Positions 27,099 through 36,795 are shown, counted from the first letter of the stretch. The stretch: DNA of 64,000 nucleotides from Bacillus gaemokensis (GCF_001590835.1 NZ_LTAQ01000034.1:131185-195184), one strand, 5' to 3'. The notes: generated by a model from the letters alone, not told the origin. Translations and numbers: made by a program.

Positions 27099-27836
27099 TT
27101 AAATATTACGAATTACTGAAGTCTCTTTCGCATCACGAACATCTCGTGGATATACGCCAAGGCCACCATCTTTGTCTAAATCTAAACCACCATTAAGTTG
27201 ATAAGCTGACCAGATAAGTTTTGAACAATTTTTATCGCCATAATGACTAGTAGATCTATTAGTGGCAAAATTATAAGAATATGAATCTTTACCTACACGA
27301 TCTTTCGCCCACCATACAGCATCATTTTTATTTTGCCAAGAGGTGTTTACAGATTTTACAACAGCGTCACCTTTATCCACTTTACGAGCTGTTGTACTAA
27401 GTGTACGTACTCCATCACCTGGAACGGATTCTACTATTGTATTTGAATTATAGTACATACCAACATGTCCATGATTTAAATATGCAGTATATGAACTAGT
27501 ATAAAAGAAATCACCCATATTGCTATTACCTACAGAAACTGTACCACCACCAGCTCCTAATGTATTTACTTTTTTACTTGCCTCTTTTTTACCTTGAGCT
27601 TCATCTGCTTTGAGTTCTTTATAAATCTGTTGAGCAATTGCATCTTTCGTATCTCCTGTATTTTTTGCCAATTCATTAATACTTGAAATTAATTCCGATG
27701 TACTCAAATCAGGTTGCATTTTCTTAATTTCATTCAAATAAGGTAAATCATCACTTCCTGCAAAAGTAGCAGTAGGTACAACCACAGCTGAAGTCATTAA
27801 ACCCATTGTTAATACGAATGCATGTAATTTTTTCAA
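27099..27836 (-). CDS. secreted YiiX-like permuted papain/NlpC-P60 superfamily protein
   Basis: This 245-residue protein has a clear signal peptide (hydrophobic residues 4-20, cleavage near ATFAG). The mature domain shows YLNHGHVGMYYN with a probable catalytic His, and NCSKLIWSAY with a probable catalytic Cys late in the chain, the reversed order of permuted NlpC/P60-like enzymes. The start is TTG 27836, chosen because GGGGGAT lies 5 nt upstream and the signal peptide then begins MKKLHAF. It may cleave peptidoglycan peptides or lipid amides. The substrate is unknown. Confidence 0.78.
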   Translation of the reverse strand: MKKLHAFVLTMGLMTSAVVVPTATFAGSDDLPYLNEIKKMQPDLSTSELISSINELAKNTGDTKDAIAQQIYKELKADEAQGKKEASKKVNTLGAGGGTVSVGNSNMGDFFYTSSYTAYLNHGHVGMYYNSNTIVESVPGDGVRTLSTTARKVDKGDAVVKSVNTSWQNKNDAVWWAKDRVGKDSYSYNFATNRSTSHYGDKNCSKLIWSAYQLNGGLDLDKDGGLGVYPRDVRDAKETSVIRNI

Positions 27837-27863
27837 ATTATATCCCCCACTTTTTGAAATCAT

Positions 27864-28168
27864 CTACAAAAAAATTGAATTCCCCTCCTTTTCCATATAA
27901 TTGGTACGTCGTCCTTATCGTAACTTACAAATATTGTATATGTAAATATATTTTTGTTATTTTTTTATTATTCAGAAATAAATATGAATTTTTCTAGGAA
28001 AATAGACGTATGGGTGATACTAGAAACTTAAAGTTTTTAAGTGCGAATTTTTAAATAGTTTATACTAGCCCTTTATAGAAAAAGCGAAAAAATTTCTTCT
28101 GAAACAGTCATTCTATAACCTTAGCTTGATAGCGACGGGGTGAAGTCCTTAATGATTAAAGTTTCGGT
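27864..28168. other. intergenic region, no gene found
   Basis: AT-rich, and it should contain the promoter of the secreted protein gene. I found no PlcR box of the TATGNANNNNTNCATA form and no conserved small gene. CCTTAGCTTGATAG near 28120 loosely resembles the IS231-like stretch at 25618. Confidence 0.4.
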
Positions 28169-28951
28169 TTATACTATATCTCCTATTCTTTTATTCCAAA
28201 TCCAAAGAGACATACTAAAAAATACTAATATCATTAGTAAGAATAGTAATCCTTGATTTAGATCATATACTCCTCCTAAAATTGAAAAAGCAATAACATC
28301 TGTATTAAAAATTATCTTTTGTATGGGTTTAAATACATATATACAACTTACTAATAATGCAACAGTTCCAAGTGAAACCAAAAGCGGCTTTTTCACAATC
28401 ACACTAAAAAGTGAGATTACTGAAAGCCATGCGATATGAACAAATAGAACAATGAAATAAAACTCTATATTATATATAAATGAATCTAACATTCCTATCG
28501 GTTCATCTATATGAAAATAACTTGTACTCTCCACTCTCGGCATAAAGACATACCCAATTAAAGTATACATGGTAAATGTACAAAAAAGGATCTGTCCATG
28601 AATAATTATAAGAGCAAACCACTTACTCATAATAAGTTTCCATTTCTTAAAAGGCCTTATTACGACGAATTTGTATGCACCTGAATCAATTTCAGAACTT
28701 AGAGAATCAGAATAATATAAAGGCAACAGAATAAAGACAAAAAGAAAATTGTACTCAGTTATCTGTGTTACTGAGTAGTTCAAACTATTCAAGGGCATTT
28801 TTATTCCATGTACAACATATGTATCAAACCCCCATCTTATTTGCACTAAATAATAAAATAAGATAGGAAATATGATCGCAATCCCAAATATTATTTTCGT
28901 ACTTCTTCTAGCGAAAATCCTTTCCATTTCACATAAAATCAACCTTTTCAT
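28169..28951 (-). CDS. ABC-2 type permease subunit (LanG/BcrB-like)
   Basis: This 260-residue protein has six predicted helices and starts MKRLILCEMERIFARRSTK, the cytoplasmic lead-in common to lantibiotic and bacitracin immunity permeases. SGAYKFVVIRPFKKWKLIMSKW forms the first intracellular loop. It is the second permease after 28967 (15-bp gap) and the ATPase. Together they would form a transporter removing a peptide antibiotic from the membrane. No precursor peptide or modification gene is nearby. Confidence 0.8.
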   Translation of the reverse strand: MKRLILCEMERIFARRSTKIIFGIAIIFPILFYYLVQIRWGFDTYVVHGIKMPLNSLNYSVTQITEYNFLFVFILLPLYYSDSLSSEIDSGAYKFVVIRPFKKWKLIMSKWFALIIIHGQILFCTFTMYTLIGYVFMPRVESTSYFHIDEPIGMLDSFIYNIEFYFIVLFVHIAWLSVISLFSVIVKKPLLVSLGTVALLVSCIYVFKPIQKIIFNTDVIAFSILGGVYDLNQGLLFLLMILVFFSMSLWIWNKRIGDIV

Positions 28952-28966
28952 TTGATAAACCCCTTT

Positions 28967-29782
28967 TTAATCAAGATAATCCTTACTTGTAAATGTTCTA
29001 TATGATAACAATTTAAAAAACATAAAAAGAATAGCAGAGCTGTAAATAAACATATTGGTAATTCCCGCAGCAAATGAAGCACTTCCTTTAAACTGTACAT
29101 AAGGTATCGATAAGGCTTGAAAAACCAATATACTAGAACCCTTTCCAAAATAAACCCCTAACACAATTACATATAGCATGCTAGCAACTAAAAAACCTAG
29201 ACTTAACGCAATTACACTTGTAATAGATTTACACTTCAATGAGATAAACTCAACAATACTCGAGAAAGCTAATAAGCTCATGTAAGCTAATAAATAAAAT
29301 TTAACAGAGTACAAACTAATTTCATTCATACCATACAGTCCATCCTTAAAAAACAAGGCGGCTTCTTGTACTTTTGGCAATACAACTAATCCAGCCAAGA
29401 TAAAGACATTAAGCTGTAATAACAACACCAAAAATATATTTACTGCAACAACTACAGACTTTGCTACGTACAATCCGCCAATAGAAATCCCTCTTACAAA
29501 AACACTTCTTAAATTCCCTTTTCGATACTCTTCATGAAAGCTTAACGCACAAAAAATGATAACAATAGCATTAAATGCAGAGAGCAGCATTTCTTGTAAA
29601 CTCGTGATATGGAAGTTTAAATTAGAACTGAATGCTGGACTCATTACTTTTGTTAACTGATTTGATTCCAAAGTAAATTTTAGTGATAACAAAACGATTA
29701 ATGGTATTGCTATAAAACAGACTATATTCATTTTCTTCGACCAAAATTTTTCAAATTCATATAGTAAAAGAGATTTAAACAT
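28967..29782 (-). CDS. ABC-2 type permease subunit (LanE/BcrB-like)
   Basis: This 271-residue protein has six hydrophobic segments and starts MFKSLLLYEFEKFWSKKMN. The loop HEEYRKGNLRSVFVRGISIGGLYVAKS matches the equivalent loop in the partner permease. It lies between the ATPase gene (57 bp upstream) and the second permease. Two different small permeases plus one ATPase is the LanFEG plan. Substrate unknown. Confidence 0.8.
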   Translation of the reverse strand: MFKSLLLYEFEKFWSKKMNIVCFIAIPLIVLLSLKFTLESNQLTKVMSPAFSSNLNFHITSLQEMLLSAFNAIVIIFCALSFHEEYRKGNLRSVFVRGISIGGLYVAKSVVVAVNIFLVLLLQLNVFILAGLVVLPKVQEAALFFKDGLYGMNEISLYSVKFYLLAYMSLLAFSSIVEFISLKCKSITSVIALSLGFLVASMLYVIVLGVYFGKGSSILVFQALSIPYVQFKGSASFAAGITNMFIYSSAILFMFFKLLSYRTFTSKDYLD

Positions 29783-29839
29783 GAAATCCTCCTATTCATT
29801 TAGAAAATTAAGCTTATGTAATAATAAATGCAATTTGCT

Positions 29840-30574
29840 TTATGCCATCAAGTCCATAAATACAGTTTCTAAGCTCTTCCCATTTCCCACAGAATTCAGA
29901 AGTGCCCCATGATCTCCTGTCCACTTGATACTTCCTTCTTTAATAAATACATATTTGGTACATATTTTTTGTAACTCATCTAGCAAATGACTAGAGATAA
30001 AGAATGTAATTCCTCTATTTTCCTTTAGACTAGTGATTAATTCTCTTAACTCTTTCATCCCAATTGGATCAAGTCCATTGGCAGGTTCATCCAAAATCAC
30101 TATAGACGGATTATTCAATAACGCTTGTGCGATTCCAAGTCTTTGTTTCATCCCTAATGAGTATGCTTTTACTTTATCGTCCCCTCGTTCAGTCAAACCT
30201 ACAATGGATAATACTTCCTCTACCTTTTCCAATTGCTCTTTTCGATTCCTATCATGATTTAACCGCGCAAGGTTTCTAAGATTCTTTCTTCCCGACATAT
30301 ATTCAAAAAATACAGGGGTTTCTATCATTGCACCTATTCCCGATAACGCTTCTTCTCGATCGTTACTTACATCTACACCATCAACAATTACTCTACCTTC
30401 ATCAGGCTTTATAAGTCCCGTTATCATTTTCATTATAGTTGTCTTTCCCGCACCATTCGGACCAATAAAACCACAAATATCCCCGCCACAAACTTCAAAG
30501 GTAACATCTTTAATGACTTTCCTTTTGCTAAGTGTCTTACTAATATTTTGAACTTCAATTTTTTTCTCGTACAT
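29840..30574 (-). CDS. ABC transporter ATPase, LanF/BcrA-like
   Basis: This 244-residue protein has Walker A GPNGAGKT (38-45), signature YSLGMKQRLGIAQ (138-150) and Walker B IVILDEPANG (158-167). The usual Q-loop glutamine is replaced by Glu85 in GAMIETPVFF, the E-loop variant known from lantibiotic and bacitracin immunity ATPases. The gene heads a three-gene transporter operon and is divergent from a response regulator / kinase pair, which probably controls it. ATG follows AGGAAAGGAAT. Confidence 0.88.
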   Translation of the reverse strand: MYEKKIEVQNISKTLSKRKVIKDVTFEVCGGDICGFIGPNGAGKTTIMKMITGLIKPDEGRVIVDGVDVSNDREEALSGIGAMIETPVFFEYMSGRKNLRNLARLNHDRNRKEQLEKVEEVLSIVGLTERGDDKVKAYSLGMKQRLGIAQALLNNPSIVILDEPANGLDPIGMKELRELITSLKENRGITFFISSHLLDELQKICTKYVFIKEGSIKWTGDHGALLNSVGNGKSLETVFMDLMA

Positions 30575-30694
30575 ATTTTCATTCCTTTCCTAAGCAAACT
30601 TCATATTGTAACAAAACGTATGAACTCGTCTGTATCTATAAAAACATATAAGTCTCAACTTTTTATCAACTTTCAAAATTATTATGATTTAGCG

Positions 30695-30722
30695 TTGTAA
30701 ATTAGAAAATCAACGTTATAAT
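30695..30722 (+). promoter_or_regulatory. SigA-type promoter of the two-component system
   Basis: TTGTAA (30695-30700) and TATAAT (30717-30722) are separated by 16 bp, 90 bp upstream of the response regulator start, in the divergent region shared with the ABC operon. Confidence 0.6.
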
Positions 30723-30812
30723 ACAATGTGTATGAGGATATAAAACTATATAGATTTTTAATATACAAAGAAAATAAATATATACATAACGGTTGGATAC
30801 GAGGTGAAAATA

Positions 30813-31496
30813 ATGGATGGAAAAGTACTCATTGTGGATGATAATAAAGATATTATTTCGTTTTTAAAACCTGCTTTAGAAACAGAAGGATACACTGTAG
30901 ATTTTGCTACAAACGGAAGTGATGCATTAGAAAAGATCCATGCTGATTTAACACTTATTTTATTAGACGTCATGCTCCCTGATATGAACGGTTTTGATAT
31001 TTGCAGACAGATTAGGCAACATGTAAGTTGCCCCATTCTCTTCTTAACAGCAAGGGGCTTAGAGCAAGAACGAGTGAACGGTTTTTTAGTCGGTGGAGAT
31101 GATTATATTGTAAAACCATTTTCATTACAGGAACTTATCCTAAGAGTAAATGTACATGTAAAGAAGGATCCACGATGGATTCAAAAAAAAGAGCACCCTA
31201 CTTTACAATTTAGTAATCTTATCGTGGATATGCTAGCAAAAAGCATTCGTATTAATGGAGAAATAGTAGACTTTACAAAAAAGGAATATAAAATTATTGA
31301 ACTTTTATCCACACACCCTAGCCAAGTATTCTCTAAAGAACAAATCTTTGAAGAGGTATGGGGCTATATGAGTGAGAGCGATATCAATACAATTACAGAA
31401 CATATTAGAAGAATACGAGCAAAACTCCAACTGCATGGATGCAATCACAACTATATTAAAACAGTTTGGGGGATAGGTTATAAATGGGAGTATTAA
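30813..31496 (+). CDS. OmpR-family response regulator
   Basis: This 227-residue protein has a receiver domain (phosphoacceptor Asp52 in ILLDVMLPD, acidic pair Asp9-Asp10, Lys in YIVKPF) and a C-terminal winged helix (VDFTKKEYKIIELLSTHPSQVFS). Start ATG 30813 follows GAGGTG; an in-frame GTG nine bases upstream overlaps that site. It overlaps the kinase gene by 13 bp. The divergent neighbour is a LanFEG-like transporter, so it probably induces antibiotic-peptide defence. Confidence 0.92.
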   Translation: MDGKVLIVDDNKDIISFLKPALETEGYTVDFATNGSDALEKIHADLTLILLDVMLPDMNGFDICRQIRQHVSCPILFLTARGLEQERVNGFLVGGDDYIVKPFSLQELILRVNVHVKKDPRWIQKKEHPTLQFSNLIVDMLAKSIRINGEIVDFTKKEYKIIELLSTHPSQVFSKEQIFEEVWGYMSESDINTITEHIRRIRAKLQLHGCNHNYIKTVWGIGYKWEY

Positions 31497-32947
31497 AATA
31501 TGTAACTACCAATTACAAAATAAAAACACAGTTTTTAATATTTTTCACTTTAAGTGTGTTTATTGCAGCTATGCTCTCAATCACCCTTTTTGGTTACTTT
31601 TCGTTTTCATTTTATAACAAGAAAATATCGTTCAACATTCAGCAATATGTAAATAACAATATTGAGCATATATTAAACCCACAATTTAAAAATGAACTAG
31701 GCAAACAAATTCCTCAAGAGGGTTTTGAATACTGGGTTTTATCAAAAGATAAAAAAGTCTTATATGCTTCAAGTACAAATCCTTTACCAAAAAACATACA
31801 AATGATCTCCCAAGCTTATTCAAAAAAAGAGAGTGATAAAGAAACTTATGGCATTACCTTTCAACCCTTTTTAAATGGAAATCAAGTAAGCGGTGGAATC
31901 GTCTTGAAATACCAAAGCAGCGCTCTTGCAGAATCCACTCTTGTAAATACACTAATAAAAAAAACAAGCTATAACATGTTTTTCACATTTTGTATTACCT
32001 TACCTCTTTTCATTTTATGTCCTCTCATCATCGTCTTTATCTTTGCCTTGATATTTGCAAAAGGTCTGAATCGTCCTTTAAAAGAATTGATTGAAGCAAA
32101 TAATAAGATTAAAAGCGGAAACTTAGATTTCCAAATTAACACATCTTATAACAATGAATTAGGACAAGTGTTACAATCTTTTGAAAATATGAGAGTAGCC
32201 CTTCAAGATTCACTAAAAGTACAGTGGACGATGGAAAAACAAAGAAAGGAAATGATTCTCTCCCTAACACACGATATAAAAACACCTATTACGGTTATAT
32301 GTGGCCATTTAGAATTGCTTTCTGGTCCTTATACAAACATTTCAGAAGAACAAAAAGAAGCATGTATGAAAACTTTAGTTAATAACGCTGACCGAGTAAG
32401 GATTATGATTAATGAATTAAATGAAGTTTGGGATTTAGAAAGACCAAATTTCGTACTACATATGCAAAGTATAAATATAGATGAATACCTTTCCGATATG
32501 CAAAATAATTTCACTTATATTTGCGCCCAACAAAATGTTAACTTCAATATACATTCTTTATTCCAGAATAATGAATGCTTCACCTTTGATCCGTTTAGAA
32601 TAAATGAAGTATTTGAAAATATTCTATCAAACTCTCTCAAATATATAGATGACAATGGAGCAATTTCCATTGAAACATTTTGTAAACATGACAATTTAAT
32701 CTTTAAGGTGTCAGATAACGGAAAAGGTTTTACTGAAGATGCAGACATTATTTTCAACAAACATTATAAAGGATATGAAGATCATGTCTACAAACATAGT
32801 TCAGGCTTAGGCCTTTATATTAGCAAGCTTATTGTTGAAAAACATGATGGAAAAATTTCAGCATACAATAACGCGAATGGTGGTGCTACCATCGAAATTT
32901 CTTTACCTCTACAACGTCATCACGACTGTCTTCCAACTCCATCCTGA
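31484..32947 (+). CDS. sensor histidine kinase
   Basis: This 487-residue kinase has TM1 (about 15-45), an extracytoplasmic domain of roughly 120 residues, TM2 (166-193) and a HAMP region (194-246). It has the phosphoacceptor His263 in LTHDIKTPIT and a HATPase with NILSNSLKY, SDNGKGF and GLGLYISK. The sizeable sensor domain differs from the very short loop of BceS-type kinases, so direct ligand sensing is possible. ATG lies inside the end of the regulator gene. Confidence 0.92.
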   Translation: MGVLKYVTTNYKIKTQFLIFFTLSVFIAAMLSITLFGYFSFSFYNKKISFNIQQYVNNNIEHILNPQFKNELGKQIPQEGFEYWVLSKDKKVLYASSTNPLPKNIQMISQAYSKKESDKETYGITFQPFLNGNQVSGGIVLKYQSSALAESTLVNTLIKKTSYNMFFTFCITLPLFILCPLIIVFIFALIFAKGLNRPLKELIEANNKIKSGNLDFQINTSYNNELGQVLQSFENMRVALQDSLKVQWTMEKQRKEMILSLTHDIKTPITVICGHLELLSGPYTNISEEQKEACMKTLVNNADRVRIMINELNEVWDLERPNFVLHMQSINIDEYLSDMQNNFTYICAQQNVNFNIHSLFQNNECFTFDPFRINEVFENILSNSLKYIDDNGAISIETFCKHDNLIFKVSDNGKGFTEDADIIFNKHYKGYEDHVYKHSSGLGLYISKLIVEKHDGKISAYNNANGGATIEISLPLQRHHDCLPTPS

Positions 32948-32967
32948 AATTCACTATAGGGTGGAGT
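32936..32967 (+). terminator. possible terminator of the two-component operon
   Basis: ACTCCATCCT pairs with AGGGTGGAGT (one wobble) across 12 nt and overlaps the kinase stop codon. The following CTTTCCCC is only a weak T tract. Confidence 0.45.
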
Positions 32968-33182
32968 CTTTCCCCTGCTTACAATCATCTTGAAGTCCCT
33001 TCTCACATCTGTCTCTGAACCTATGGACTTAAGGTTTTATCACTCAAAAAGACTAAGATACAGCATTTATTTAGCATCACAGCTTATACCAATATGTAAA
33101 GAAAAAGATATTGTAACTTTCCTCAAAAGACGCTACAATAAGAATAAGAATTTTCTGAATTTTCAAAGAGTAGGTGAATCAT

Positions 33183-34079
33183 ATGTCTTCTTCCTTATTT
33201 CGCTCTTGCATATATCGTTTTTTATTAGGCATGCTTTTCATTCTTATCATAAGCCCTATTCCCGCCATATTATTATCACATGAATCATCGTATTTAAAAG
33301 GTCTACTTGGGATTTTTCATAATCTCGTCCATCTCTCAAGCGTTTCTATCCCAATGATTGATTGGATGCATGAATCCATTCTTTTCTCGTCGCAACCTAT
33401 CATAAATTCAAAAGTAGTATCAGTATCACATACCCAAGGACATTCTATGCTTTTTTTCCCTTATATATGGGAAGTATACTTTTTATCCATAGTTCGTTTT
33501 ACACTCACACTTGTGGTTGGCTTTTTTATTAGTCTAGCAATCGGTCGTGCTTTCTTAAGAACACCAACATCTTTTAAAAAACACACTTCATTTTTACGCT
33601 GGATCCCATACTCATTCAGTACCGTTTTGTTACAATGCTCGATTATACTATTTTCTCTGTACATAGCAAAGTACATAAATATCCCGTTCCTTTCTTCCCT
33701 GATTATTATATTTAGTACATCAATGATTATCGTTATACAAGCAATAAAAAAATGGATACCATTTTTAAGCAAAACAGAAGAGCATGAAATACGGGATTCT
33801 GCCTTTCTTATGAATACATTGTTTATGGCTCTTGTTTCCAACCATAAATCTATTTTAAGTTCCATTATTCTTTCTTTTTTTTATATGGAATGTATTTTCC
33901 ATGCGCAAGGATTGCTACAATTTATTATTCAATTTGGAGGAAGCTCACCCATTGTTGTCACAATAGGTTTATTACTTCTTTATATCCCATACACCATTCT
34001 TTCTTTTCTCCAGTCTCTTTGGACAACAAACTATTCAAAACGACAATCATACACTCTTACTAGAACGATGTTAAAATGA
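33183..34079 (+). CDS. solitary DppB/OppB-like inner-membrane permease
   Basis: This 298-residue protein has about six helices. Its C-terminal half (FFYMECIFHAQGLLQFIIQFGGSSPIVVTIGLLLLYIPYTILS) resembles the last helices of peptide ABC permeases of the DppB type. Start ATG 33183 follows GTAGGTG. No second permease, ATPase or binding protein is adjacent, so it is an orphan or a repurposed subunit. The family assignment is moderate because the EAA-loop region is diverged. Confidence 0.6.
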   Translation: MSSSLFRSCIYRFLLGMLFILIISPIPAILLSHESSYLKGLLGIFHNLVHLSSVSIPMIDWMHESILFSSQPIINSKVVSVSHTQGHSMLFFPYIWEVYFLSIVRFTLTLVVGFFISLAIGRAFLRTPTSFKKHTSFLRWIPYSFSTVLLQCSIILFSLYIAKYINIPFLSSLIIIFSTSMIIVIQAIKKWIPFLSKTEEHEIRDSAFLMNTLFMALVSNHKSILSSIILSFFYMECIFHAQGLLQFIIQFGGSSPIVVTIGLLLLYIPYTILSFLQSLWTTNYSKRQSYTLTRTMLK

Positions 34080-34296
34080 AAAGTACACACATGACCTTCT
34101 CCCTTAAAAATTCAAGGCAGAGGATTATTCCTTTTATATACAGGGTAAAATAACAACAAAATTATGAACAATTAACAAAACATGCCAATATTTATTCATT
34201 TTCTTTGACTATTATTTTCGTTTCGATTTATTATAAAAGTATAACATACTTGCAGGAGGTGACATCTTTATTCCGATTTCGGAGTAGAGAACACAC

Positions 34297-35604
34297 TTGG
34301 ACATATTAAATATCTTTCTCATTTTTGTACTTATTCTCATTTCTGGCTTTTTCGTTGCATCTGAATTCGCGGTTGTAAAAGTACGAAAAAGCCGAATTGA
34401 CCAGCTTGCAAATGAAGGAAATAAGCAAGCACTAGCTGCCAGAAGCGTTGTATCTAACTTAGATGTGTATTTATCAGCCTGTCAGCTTGGTATTACTATT
34501 ACGTCTTTAGGATTAGGTTGGCTTGGTGAACCAACTGTAGAACATTTACTACGACCACTATTTGAAAAAGTAAATATTACTGGTGCAATGGCTAACACGT
34601 TATCGTTCATTATTGCCTTTAGTATCATTACTTTTTTCCATGTTGTATTAGGTGAGCTTGTCCCAAAATCTTTTGCAATTCAAAAGGCAGAAACAATTAC
34701 CTTAAAATTTGCCAAGCCACTCATTTGGTTTGATAAAATTATGTATCCTTTCATTTGGTTACTTAATAGTACAGCCATATTCTTTACAAAGCTGTTCGGC
34801 TTAGAACCTGCAAAGGAAAATGAACTTGCCCACTCAGAAGAAGAACTACGACTTATCTTGGGCGAAAGCTTTAAAAGCGGTGAAATTAATCAAACCGAAT
34901 ATAAGTATGTAAACAATATTTTTGAGTTCGATGATCGTGTTGCTAAAGAAATCATGGTACCACGTACAGAGATGGTTTGTTTATCTACAGAGAATACATT
35001 GGCAGAAAATATGGCAATTGTCGCATCCGAAAAATATACACGTTATCCAATCATTGAAAAAGATAAAGATGATATTATTGGGATGCTAAATACGAAAGAA
35101 ATTTTTCATGATCAAACGAAAGGGATTAACAAACCTTTAGAAGCATACATACATCCAGTCTTAACTGTCTTTGAAACAGTTCCAATTCGAAAGACTTTAA
35201 TTCATCTTCAAAAAAACCGTGTTCAAATGGCAATTGTAATGGACGAATACGGAGGAACTGCTGGGCTGCTAACCATGGAGGATATTATTGAAGAGATTAT
35301 TGGAGAAATTCAGGATGAATTCGATGCAGATGAATCACCAATGATTGAAAAACGTACACCGAAGCTCACTGTCCTTGATGGAAAAGTACTCATCTCTGAA
35401 GTGAATGACATGTTTGGCTTACATATTGATGAGAGCGATTTAGATACAATTGGTGGCTGGCTTCTTTCTCAATCAGTTGATTTAAATATTGAACCTGGCT
35501 ATTCCATTGAATACGCTGGTTTTCAATTCAAGGCGTTGGAGCTTGATGGTCATCAAATCAAGAAAATTGCTGTACATAAACTAGATAATAAAAAGGAGAT
35601 ATAG
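34297..35604 (+). CDS. CNNM/CorC-type membrane protein with CBS pair (hemolysin-like)
   Basis: This 435-residue protein has an N-terminal CNNM membrane domain (residues 1-200, SGFFVASEFAVVKVRKSRI). A CBS pair follows (about 210-335, IMVPRTEMVCLS and VQMAIVMDEYGGTAGLLTMEDIIEEIIGEIQDE), then a CorC/HlyC transporter-associated domain (345-430). These proteins are linked to Mg2+ efflux or tolerance. The start is TTG with GGAGTAGAG upstream. The DUF456 gene begins 1 bp after its stop, so they form an operon. Confidence 0.92.
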   Translation: MDILNIFLIFVLILISGFFVASEFAVVKVRKSRIDQLANEGNKQALAARSVVSNLDVYLSACQLGITITSLGLGWLGEPTVEHLLRPLFEKVNITGAMANTLSFIIAFSIITFFHVVLGELVPKSFAIQKAETITLKFAKPLIWFDKIMYPFIWLLNSTAIFFTKLFGLEPAKENELAHSEEELRLILGESFKSGEINQTEYKYVNNIFEFDDRVAKEIMVPRTEMVCLSTENTLAENMAIVASEKYTRYPIIEKDKDDIIGMLNTKEIFHDQTKGINKPLEAYIHPVLTVFETVPIRKTLIHLQKNRVQMAIVMDEYGGTAGLLTMEDIIEEIIGEIQDEFDADESPMIEKRTPKLTVLDGKVLISEVNDMFGLHIDESDLDTIGGWLLSQSVDLNIEPGYSIEYAGFQFKALELDGHQIKKIAVHKLDNKKEI

Positions 35605-35605
35605 A

Positions 35606-36088
35606 GTGACTGTCTTATTAACTCTTTGTATAATTGCTTGTTTTATCGTTTCATTTATCGCTTTTATCTATCCAATTATCCCTGGCATACTTGCCTTATG
35701 GGCTGGGTATTTCATTTATCATTTTGGTATAAACGGCGGGGAGCTAACAACCCTCTTTTGGATTCTTCAAGTCATTTTTACAATTATTATTTTCGTTGCT
35801 GATTTTATTGCAAATGGATATTTCTTAAAAAAATATGGCAGTACAAAATGGGGCGAACGTGTGGGAATGGTTTCTATTATTGTAGGTTCCTTTTTCTTCC
35901 CACCATTTGGTCTCATTATTATCCCGTTTTTGTCTGTCTTTATGACAGAACTCATGCATACAAAGTCACCGAAAGAAGCTTTTATGGTTGGTATTGCAAC
36001 AGTTGTTGGATTTTTAAGCAGCACAGTAGCAAAAGCAATTTTACAAATTATTATGATTATCATTTTTGTTTGTTATATCATTTTTTAA
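35606..36088 (+). CDS. DUF456 membrane protein
   Basis: This 160-residue protein has four to five hydrophobic segments and a glycine-rich, small-residue pattern characteristic of DUF456 (FPPFGLIIIPFLSVFMTEL). The start is GTG, placed by AAGGAGAT 5 nt upstream. It is translationally linked to the CNNM/CBS gene. Function unknown; glycine-zipper-like transmembrane helices are inferred. Confidence 0.85.
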   Translation: MTVLLTLCIIACFIVSFIAFIYPIIPGILALWAGYFIYHFGINGGELTTLFWILQVIFTIIIFVADFIANGYFLKKYGSTKWGERVGMVSIIVGSFFFPPFGLIIIPFLSVFMTELMHTKSPKEAFMVGIATVVGFLSSTVAKAILQIIMIIIFVCYIIF

Positions 36089-36114
36089 CCATCCCTTTTT
36101 AGGGATGGTTTTTC
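36087..36114 (+). terminator. terminator of the CNNM-DUF456 operon
   Basis: AACCATCCC and GGGATGGTT pair around TTTTTA, followed by a TTTTC tract. Confidence 0.88.
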
Positions 36115-36734
36115 TAATATGCAATGCCTATCCGGTGATTTTTATATATTTTTTTATGTAATACAGACCATGTAAAATGAGCGGTATCTCCAACTGTAAT
36201 CTTTCCTTCATCCGCCGGTAACATATTCACTTCAGTTCGATAAACACCTGTCGCTTCCCCATCAATTAAATGTGTCGGACAAACAATTCTCCAACATAAT
36301 CCACTATTTTTTAAGGTTACGTAGGCAGCTAGATGATCTTCCGCAGCTGTCGTTGTTCTTCTCCTCGATTCTTTTGATTGAAACCGATATATATCCGGAT
36401 TTATTCGGGACTGTAAAATACCTGCTGTTCCTATTGTAATAATCCTTTCTATCCCCTCTTCTTTCATATGTTTTATAATATGAGGCGTACTTTTCGATAA
36501 CGTTCCATTCCCATCTGTACCAAGAGCACTTATAACAATATTCGCTCCCTTTAATGCCTTACGCACATCATTTTCATGTAATACATTTCCTTCTATAATA
36601 TGTAGATTTTCATGATTTACTTCAATCTTCTTCAAATCACGAACTAATACTGTAACATGATATGAAGCTTGTAATGCTAGCTTCATTAACTCCGTCCCTA
36701 CTCTACCTGTAGCTCCAAATATACATATTTTCAT
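36114..36734 (-). CDS. NAD(P)H-binding protein, NmrA/BVR-B-like
   Basis: This 206-residue protein starts MKICIFGATGRVGTELMK, a GxxGxxG Rossmann motif of atypical short-chain reductases, with ANIVISALGTDGN in the fourth strand. Start ATG 36734 follows AAGGAG; a longer in-frame extension lacks a ribosome site. Such proteins act as flavin or biliverdin reductases or as redox sensors, and a specific activity cannot be named. Convergent with the DUF456 gene. Confidence 0.85.
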   Translation of the reverse strand: MKICIFGATGRVGTELMKLALQASYHVTVLVRDLKKIEVNHENLHIIEGNVLHENDVRKALKGANIVISALGTDGNGTLSKSTPHIIKHMKEEGIERIITIGTAGILQSRINPDIYRFQSKESRRRTTTAAEDHLAAYVTLKNSGLCWRIVCPTHLIDGEATGVYRTEVNMLPADEGKITVGDTAHFTWSVLHKKIYKNHRIGIAY

Positions 36735-36795
36735 CTTCGTTCTCCTTACTATCTCTTTTTCTCTATTTTTTCGCAAAAAAGAAAAATATACAACT

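Noticed and set aside
27864-28168. Possible PlcR box before the secreted papain-like gene
   Set aside because: No match to the TATGNANNNNTNCATA pattern was found by reading both strands.
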